Shown piece after piece: positions 7,703 to 11,589 of a stretch of DNA of 11,589 bases. Numbering within the stretch: the first letter of the stretch is position 1; every line of letters begins with the position of its first letter. The stretch is taken from positions 1 to 11,589 of the forward strand of contig DANX01000087.1 in the NCBI GenBank assembly GCA_002502295.1, given 5' to 3'. Position numbers and translations under genes: made by a program. The notes under the pieces are model-generated. The model saw nothing but the letters and a program-made list of their open reading frames with translations, ran no database searches and was not told the DNA's origin. The DNA comes from Euryarchaeota archaeon UBA561 (GTDB taxonomy: Archaea > Thermoplasmatota > Poseidoniia > Poseidoniales > Poseidoniaceae).

Positions 7703-8356
7703 ATGCGAGGGGGAATTGTGGCCAACAGTCGTGCTGATGAGATGGTGCTAGCGGGTTCTGCACCGACGCCACAGCCCGGCAGCGATCCCGTAGAGCACAT
7801 CCATCGTGGAACGAGTTTCATCGTCTTGGTTGACGGTGCCATCGTCATGTTCATTCTCGCTCAAATTCTTGGCCGAGCCGGGCTTTTGTCCGGTGCGATA
7901 GGCAACGCCTTCCTTGCGTCGATTGTGTTCACTGGCCTGATGGTGTATGCTGGATACCGAACCCGGAAACCCTGGGCATACTGGCCGGCCGTAGCCGTTT
8001 TGTTCCTCGCCACCTTGGTTTTCCTCGCCAACGCACTCGTATCGTTGTACATGATGCTTGCAGGAGGTTTCCTCAGCAACCTCCTCTTCGTCTTTTTGTT
8101 CGCTTGGGCGGCTCTTGGTTCAGGACGAAGGGCGTTGTTTCATTGGCACCCAGGGTACCGTGCTGGCTACCTTCGAAAAGGCCCCCTTGATTCCTTCAAC
8201 CTAGAAGACGGTGAAATGTTGGCAGCGTGCCCGACCTGTCTTGCAGTGTTGGCCATTCGTCCAGACATGCTCGGCGATGCCGACCGATGTCCACATTGTG
8301 CAGGTGCATTGGTCAGCCAGGACCTCATCAAAAAATACAACGACGAAGAGGCTTAA
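7703..8356 (+). CDS. Four-helix membrane protein with C-terminal zinc ribbon, unknown function
   Basis: I do not recognise a named family. Counting from the ATG at 7703 (217 residues): a short polar N-terminus, four hydrophobic segments near 37-57, 63-84, 92-116 and 119-140, then a cytoplasm-like tail that is basic at 141-159 and ends in a probable zinc ribbon with CPTC (176-179) and CPHC (196-199) spaced by 16 residues. Such a ribbon usually binds a structural zinc and mediates protein or nucleic-acid contacts. The start is uncertain: in-frame options are GTG 7667, ATG 7685, ATG 7694, ATG 7703, GTG 7718 (preceded by GAGGGGG) and ATG 7739; all precede the first helix. It is divergent from coaBC and is the first gene of a probable operon ending in proS. 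The coding call is firm; function is unknown. Confidence 0.75.
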   Translation: MRGGIVANSRADEMVLAGSAPTPQPGSDPVEHIHRGTSFIVLVDGAIVMFILAQILGRAGLLSGAIGNAFLASIVFTGLMVYAGYRTRKPWAYWPAVAVLFLATLVFLANALVSLYMMLAGGFLSNLLFVFLFAWAALGSGRRALFHWHPGYRAGYLRKGPLDSFNLEDGEMLAACPTCLAVLAIRPDMLGDADRCPHCAGALVSQDLIKKYNDEEA

Positions 8357-8381
8357 ATCTTCATTTTGGGTTGTTTCGCCG

Positions 8382-8389
8382 AAAGGAGG
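8382..8389 (+). promoter_or_regulatory. Orphan Shine-Dalgarno-like site
   Basis: AAAGGAGG sits in the 77-base gap between two membrane-protein genes but is 44 bases before the next annotated start, too far to serve it. A GTG at 8399 lies nine bases downstream and opens a reading frame of about 39 codons that overlaps the next gene. The site may serve that leader peptide or be chance. GGAGGCT recurs at 8422-8428. Confidence 0.3.
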
Positions 8390-8419
8390 CTTCTTGAAGT
8401 GAAGCGCTTACGCCCTCTT

Positions 8420-8426
8420 GAGGAGG
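8420..8426 (+). promoter_or_regulatory. Shine-Dalgarno of the gene at 8434
   Basis: GAGGAGG ends seven bases before the ATG at 8434. An in-frame TGA at 8419 rules out any longer upstream start, so the start of this gene is well fixed. Confidence 0.75.
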
Positions 8427-8433
8427 CTGGTGC

Positions 8434-9042
8434 ATGTCGTATATCAACGACCGACTACAACAATTGTTGGACGGGGAGATTGATGCGGCAGACATTGCCG
8501 ATGACCCCACATTGGTGAGCCTTGCCGATCGTTTGTACGGCATAAAAATCGCTCCTGTTCAGCCCGTTAAGGCTCGGGACGCCAAAGATTTGCTCGGAAC
8601 CCCTGTGGCGGTGACCGAGGTTGCCCCCCCCACAAACATGCTGATTGAGGTTATCGCACCCGAAGTTTCACCAAACGTTGGGATTCCACTCCCGGTTCCC
8701 GAACTTGATCTTGACATGCCTCCAATGCCGGTTGCCAAGAAGAATCGATTGGGCCTTAGCGTAGCGTTTGGTGGTCTTGGCTTCGTTGTGGCAAACCTGG
8801 TGGGTTTGTTCTCGGGACTCTTGAACGGACTTTGCGAAGCCGACGTCTGTCGCGGTCCGCAACAAGACCGACTCAACCTCATGAGTCCTCACAAATGGGG
8901 CGAATCAGACGGTTGGTCCTACTCACTGCTTTCGGAAAGCATGAACGGCATAGGTGGTGTTTCTGGTGGCATTGGTATCCCCGACATCGTCGCTTTAATT
9001 GTGCTCACCGGGGGATTGGTCCTGATGTTGCGCAGGAAGTGA
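8434..9042 (+). CDS. Hypothetical two-helix membrane protein with proline-rich linker
   Basis: Family not recognised. It has 202 residues in distinct blocks: an acidic, probably helical N-terminal segment (1-37, MSYINDRLQQLLDGEIDAAD onward); a proline-rich, valine-rich linker (about 40-100, with LPVPELDLDMPPMPV at 86-100); a basic patch AKKNR (101-105); a hydrophobic helix (107-131); a loop (132-182) with two cysteines five residues apart (C134, C139) and a glycine-rich stretch (172-182); and a last helix (183-199) ending in RRK. The charge pattern suggests both ends are cytoplasmic and the cysteine-containing loop is outside, where a disulfide is possible. A strong Shine-Dalgarno and closed upstream frame fix the start. 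It follows the zinc-ribbon gene by 77 bases and precedes a small membrane gene by 6 bases. Function unknown. Confidence 0.75.
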   Translation: MSYINDRLQQLLDGEIDAADIADDPTLVSLADRLYGIKIAPVQPVKARDAKDLLGTPVAVTEVAPPTNMLIEVIAPEVSPNVGIPLPVPELDLDMPPMPVAKKNRLGLSVAFGGLGFVVANLVGLFSGLLNGLCEADVCRGPQQDRLNLMSPHKWGESDGWSYSLLSESMNGIGGVSGGIGIPDIVALIVLTGGLVLMLRRK

Positions 9043-9048
9043 GGCCTT

Positions 9049-9327
9049 TTGTCTCCTGATGGCGTGCTCTCGGAATCGATTGCCTATGTTGGCATGGTGT
9101 GCATTCTCCTGGCCTTTCTTCTTGAAACTCGGAATATATTGCACAGCAAACAACCCATTTACCTGTTGTTAATGGCCATCGGCTCGGGGTTGCTTGGTGT
9201 TCGCGCTTTGCTTATCGAGGAGTGGGCGTTTTTCGTACTCGAAGTTGTATGGTGCGGTGCTGCCTTGCTTGCCATGCTCTCCGTCGGCAAGTCCACACTT
9301 GCTAGTGAAGATGAAGCGTCATCTTGA
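9049..9327 (+). CDS. Small CBU_0592-like membrane protein
   Basis: A short hydrophobic protein (92 residues from TTG 9049, 87 from GTG 9064) with three or four membrane segments near 9-26, 36-52, 57-66 and 67-81. The pattern of a helix beginning YVGMVCILLAF, a short polar turn ending in QPIYLLLMAIGSGLLGVRAL (35-54) and a last helix FFVLEVVWCGAALLAML resembles the small CBU_0592-like family of unknown function; this is from memory and not checked. The TTG start has TGAGG four bases upstream, overlapping the stop of the previous gene; GTG 9064 has no visible ribosome site. The last 17 bases overlap the preferred proS start at 9311, pointing to co-expression. Function unknown. Confidence 0.65.
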   Translation: MSPDGVLSESIAYVGMVCILLAFLLETRNILHSKQPIYLLLMAIGSGLLGVRALLIEEWAFFVLEVVWCGAALLAMLSVGKSTLASEDEASS

Positions 9328-10876
9328 TGAGACCGAGGTTCACCCCGAAACCATGGGCCAACGTAAAGCGAAGCGGGGTATCCCTTCGAAGAGCGAGAAT
9401 TTTAACGAATGGTATCCATTTATGGTCGAAGCAGCCGAATTGGTTGACAAGCGCTACCCTATCAAAGGAATGGATGTGTGGCGGCCCTATGGTTGGAAGG
9501 CCATGAAGCTCATCGACGCGCTGACGCACGCTGAGATGGAACGCACCAACCACGAGGAAGTAAACTTCCCCTTACTTATTCCGGAAAACCTTCTGGAGAA
9601 AGAAAATGCCTTGGTTGCACGGCTCAAGCGGGCTCGTGAAGAAGGCGTAAATCCCGATGACCTTCGAGACGAGGAAGATGAAGGCGGGTTCAAGAAAGAA
9701 GTCTACTGGGTAAAGCACGCCGGTGACAACGAGCTTGACATTCCGATGTTCTTGCGTCCGACTTCGGAGACCGCCATGTACACGATGTTTCCGTTATGGA
9801 TTCGCTCGCACAAAGATCTTCCATTGAAACTCTATCAAATGGTCAACACCTTCCGTTACGAAACCAAACAGACCAGGTCGTTCATCCGTGTTCGTGAAAT
9901 ACATTTCTTTGAAGCACATACTGCTCACGCCGATGAAGAAGACGCTTCCCGACAAATCGCTGAAGATTTGGAGATCGTTGACCGGCTCATGCATGACCTA
10001 TGCCTGCCCATCATCAAAGCAAAAAGGCCCGTTTGGGATACGTTTCCCGGTGCTTGGTACACCATCGGCATTGACGCTGTCATGCCCAACGGTCGAACCC
10101 TGCAGGTGGCCTCTTGCCACCATTACCGAGACCAATGGGCCAAAGCGTTTGACGTCACCTACGAAAACCTCGAAGCCAAACAAACCCACTGCCACCAAAC
10201 CACCTACGGCATGTCTGAACGTCTCCTCGGCGCCATAGTTGGAATGCATGGGGATGAAAACGGTTTGATCATGCCCCCAAAGATTGCTCCTTTCCAGGTG
10301 GTGATTTGTCCCATGATCCGGAAAAACCTCGAAGTGGATACAATAGCGGTCGCTCATGATGTGGCTGAGCAACTCAAGGCTCGTGGCCTTCGGGTCAAAG
10401 TGGACGACAGAGACCTTCATCCTGGTCAGAAATATTACGATTGGGAGATTAAAGGCGTGCCGCTTCGACTTGACATTGGTCCTCGGGACATCGCCCAAGG
10501 AACCGCTTTTGCGGCTCGAAGAACAGGCGGGAAAGAACCTCTACCAATGGATGGCATCGTCGACGAATGCTACCGAGTGCTAGATGAAATCAGCGACGAA
10601 CTTCGTTTGCGTGCTTCTCAACACATGGACGATGTCGTTCAACCGCTGCCTTCATTCACCGAGGAACAAGGTAAGTGGACCATGGATGGAGATGTCAAAG
10701 ATGGCCATATTTACGAACTGGCTTTCAACGGTTCCGACGCACACGCAGAAGTTATAGAACGTACCACTGGGCTTTCGTTCCTTGGAGATGCCACCGATCC
10801 TTATGATACAGAACGACCCTGCCACATGACCGGCGAACCCACCACCCGTCGTGTGTTGTTGGCGAAATCCTATTGA
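9311..10876 (+). CDS. proS: Prolyl-tRNA synthetase, archaeal/eukaryotic type
   Basis: Class II aminoacyl-tRNA synthetase that charges tRNA-Pro with proline in the cytoplasm. It has 521 residues from ATG 9311. N-terminal core: SKSENFNEWYPFMVEAAEL (26-44), VWRPYGWKAM (56-65), FLRPTSETAMYTMF (147-160). Motif 2 is FRYETKQTRSFIRVREIHFF (181-200) plus EAHTAHA (201-207), the archaeal/eukaryotic signature. Motif 3 is GMSERLLGAIVGMHGDENGL (300-319). The anticodon-binding domain follows (about 324-430) with KVDDRDLHPGQKYYDWEIKG (363-382). The C-terminal domain ends in LLAKSY, as in the family, but most of the usual zinc-cluster cysteines are missing (only C504 remains of that set). There is a charged, variable segment at about 100-130. 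ATG 9353 (507 residues) is an alternative start since the first 20 residues are not conserved; the track could also open further upstream, but that lies inside the previous gene. Confidence 0.93.
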   Translation: MKRHLDETEVHPETMGQRKAKRGIPSKSENFNEWYPFMVEAAELVDKRYPIKGMDVWRPYGWKAMKLIDALTHAEMERTNHEEVNFPLLIPENLLEKENALVARLKRAREEGVNPDDLRDEEDEGGFKKEVYWVKHAGDNELDIPMFLRPTSETAMYTMFPLWIRSHKDLPLKLYQMVNTFRYETKQTRSFIRVREIHFFEAHTAHADEEDASRQIAEDLEIVDRLMHDLCLPIIKAKRPVWDTFPGAWYTIGIDAVMPNGRTLQVASCHHYRDQWAKAFDVTYENLEAKQTHCHQTTYGMSERLLGAIVGMHGDENGLIMPPKIAPFQVVICPMIRKNLEVDTIAVAHDVAEQLKARGLRVKVDDRDLHPGQKYYDWEIKGVPLRLDIGPRDIAQGTAFAARRTGGKEPLPMDGIVDECYRVLDEISDELRLRASQHMDDVVQPLPSFTEEQGKWTMDGDVKDGHIYELAFNGSDAHAEVIERTTGLSFLGDATDPYDTERPCHMTGEPTTRRVLLAKSY

Positions 10877-10899
10877 GACCATCTCAAGAATTGAATTCC

Positions 10900-11463
10900 T
10901 TACAGCGTTGGGTCAGCTTCCACGGTTGGTTTCTGTTCGCTGGGCCAAATCAACCAGTTGATGCGAATTCTCCGTATGGCAAGGTATGCCAATGCAAATC
11001 CAATGATGCTTGCAGTGATTGGGCCAAGGCCCCATAACCATGCATCGAACCAGCCATCAAAAATGTAAGGGATTGGATAAAACGGCTCGAGCCCATAGGC
11101 TCCTGTGTGGGATGGAATATCAGCCAAGATGTGTGATAGGTAAGCGATGGTTGCGAGTTTGGCTGCGCTGCTTCGCTTCCAAAACGGGGCGAAGACGATC
11201 GCCCAAAACAGGAGACTGTGCGAAAGAAGCCACACGTGGTAGGTCCAGTGGTCCAATATCTCTGGAAAGTTGATGAAGTCTATACCAATGGCAAACGGAA
11301 TGGTTCGACCAGCGAGCCAACCAAGGTAGGGGTGAACGAGAATGACGTTGGTGATGTCGGGCAACATGCCAAAGGCGAGACCAATTTTGCGCCGGTGTTT
11401 GATGTCCTTCGGAGCCATCTCCCCACAGATGAGGCCGATGAATGCATGTGTGACCGTGTCCAT
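10900..11463 (-). CDS. Membrane-bound metal-dependent hydrolase, YdjM/DUF457 type
   Basis: Polytopic membrane protein resembling the LexA-regulated YdjM/DUF457 group, annotated as membrane-bound metal-dependent hydrolases; the natural substrate is not known. It has 187 residues from ATG 11463. Diagnostic points: the start MDTVTHAFIGLICGEM (1-16) with H6, GMLPDITNV (32-40) with D36, SHSLLFW (81-87), and YLSHILADIPSHT (108-120) with H111 and D115, which together give the conserved histidine/aspartate set. Hydrophobic segments lie near 42-65, 82-95, 104-114 and 145-165; the basic segment 164-168 and polar tail follow. The frame extends 14 codons further upstream (to 11505), but the family's typical start favours 11463. 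No Shine-Dalgarno is visible. It converges with proS, leaving 23 bases between stops. Confidence 0.82.
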   Translation of the reverse strand: MDTVTHAFIGLICGEMAPKDIKHRRKIGLAFGMLPDITNVILVHPYLGWLAGRTIPFAIGIDFINFPEILDHWTYHVWLLSHSLLFWAIVFAPFWKRSSAAKLATIAYLSHILADIPSHTGAYGLEPFYPIPYIFDGWFDAWLWGLGPITASIIGFALAYLAIRRIRINWLIWPSEQKPTVEADPTL

Positions 11464-11589
11464 ACAACCAACCCGCTGTTGTAGAACCATGGGCGGTCTA
11501 CTCAATAGACATTGTACCTACACAACATCAGCAGCGGTTTGGCTCAACTGCCCTATGACTCGCGTGTGGTGGGTGTGATCAAAAGTCCG

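Noticed and set aside
10877..10899. Terminator between the convergent proS and hydrolase genes.
   Set aside because: The 23 bases contain no hairpin and no T-tract on either strand.
11496..11510. Short inverted repeat GTCTA-CTCAA-TAGAC upstream of the hydrolase gene, a possible operator.
   Set aside because: Five-base arms are too short to distinguish from chance and there is no second copy in the window.
11540..11589. Possible partial tRNA at the right edge (minus strand CTTTTGATC resembles an anticodon loop; GGGCAGTTGAGCC resembles a D-arm).
   Set aside because: No T-arm consensus, no matching acceptor or anticodon stem pairs, and the order of the two elements is wrong for one tRNA.

Overview
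The window looks like chromosomal DNA from an uncultured archaeon, most likely the marine Euryarchaeota/Thermoplasmatota group (Marine Group II/III, Candidatus Poseidoniia-like). This rests on clearly archaeal genes (TrmY, an archaeal-type CoaBC fusion, an archaeal/eukaryotic-type prolyl-tRNA synthetase), tight gene packing, about half G+C by eye, and peptide-transport genes typical of marine heterotrophs. The lineage is inferred from gene content and was not tested by a database search.

Layout. (1) Positions 2-5816, plus strand: the C-terminal part of a UMF1/Atg22-like MFS transporter cut by the left edge, an OPT-family oligopeptide transporter, an EamA/DMT-family transporter and a SurE-type nucleotidase. 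The last three are 9-10 bases apart and probably form an operon. (2) Positions 5806-7625, minus strand: coaBC then trmY, 2 bases apart, with a strong Shine-Dalgarno before trmY. TrmY and SurE converge and overlap by 11 bases at their 3' ends. (3) Positions 7703-10876, plus strand, divergent from coaBC: a four-helix membrane protein with a C-terminal zinc ribbon, a two-helix protein with a proline-rich linker, a small CBU_0592-like membrane protein and proS. (4) Positions 10900-11463, minus strand: a YdjM/DUF457-like membrane metal-dependent hydrolase converging on proS. The last 126 bases hold nothing I can call.

Most recognised genes are housekeeping (CoA synthesis, tRNA modification, tRNA charging) or nutrient uptake. 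I see no mobile element, CRISPR array, rRNA, convincing tRNA or defence system. The points worth a second look are at the protein level: a roughly 130-residue acidic insert with four N-glycosylation sequons in the MFS protein, a CoaBC whose decarboxylase half appears to lack the usual catalytic histidine, a ProRS whose C-terminal cysteine cluster is almost gone, and two uncharacterised membrane proteins upstream of proS. I found no strong candidate for a new biological system.
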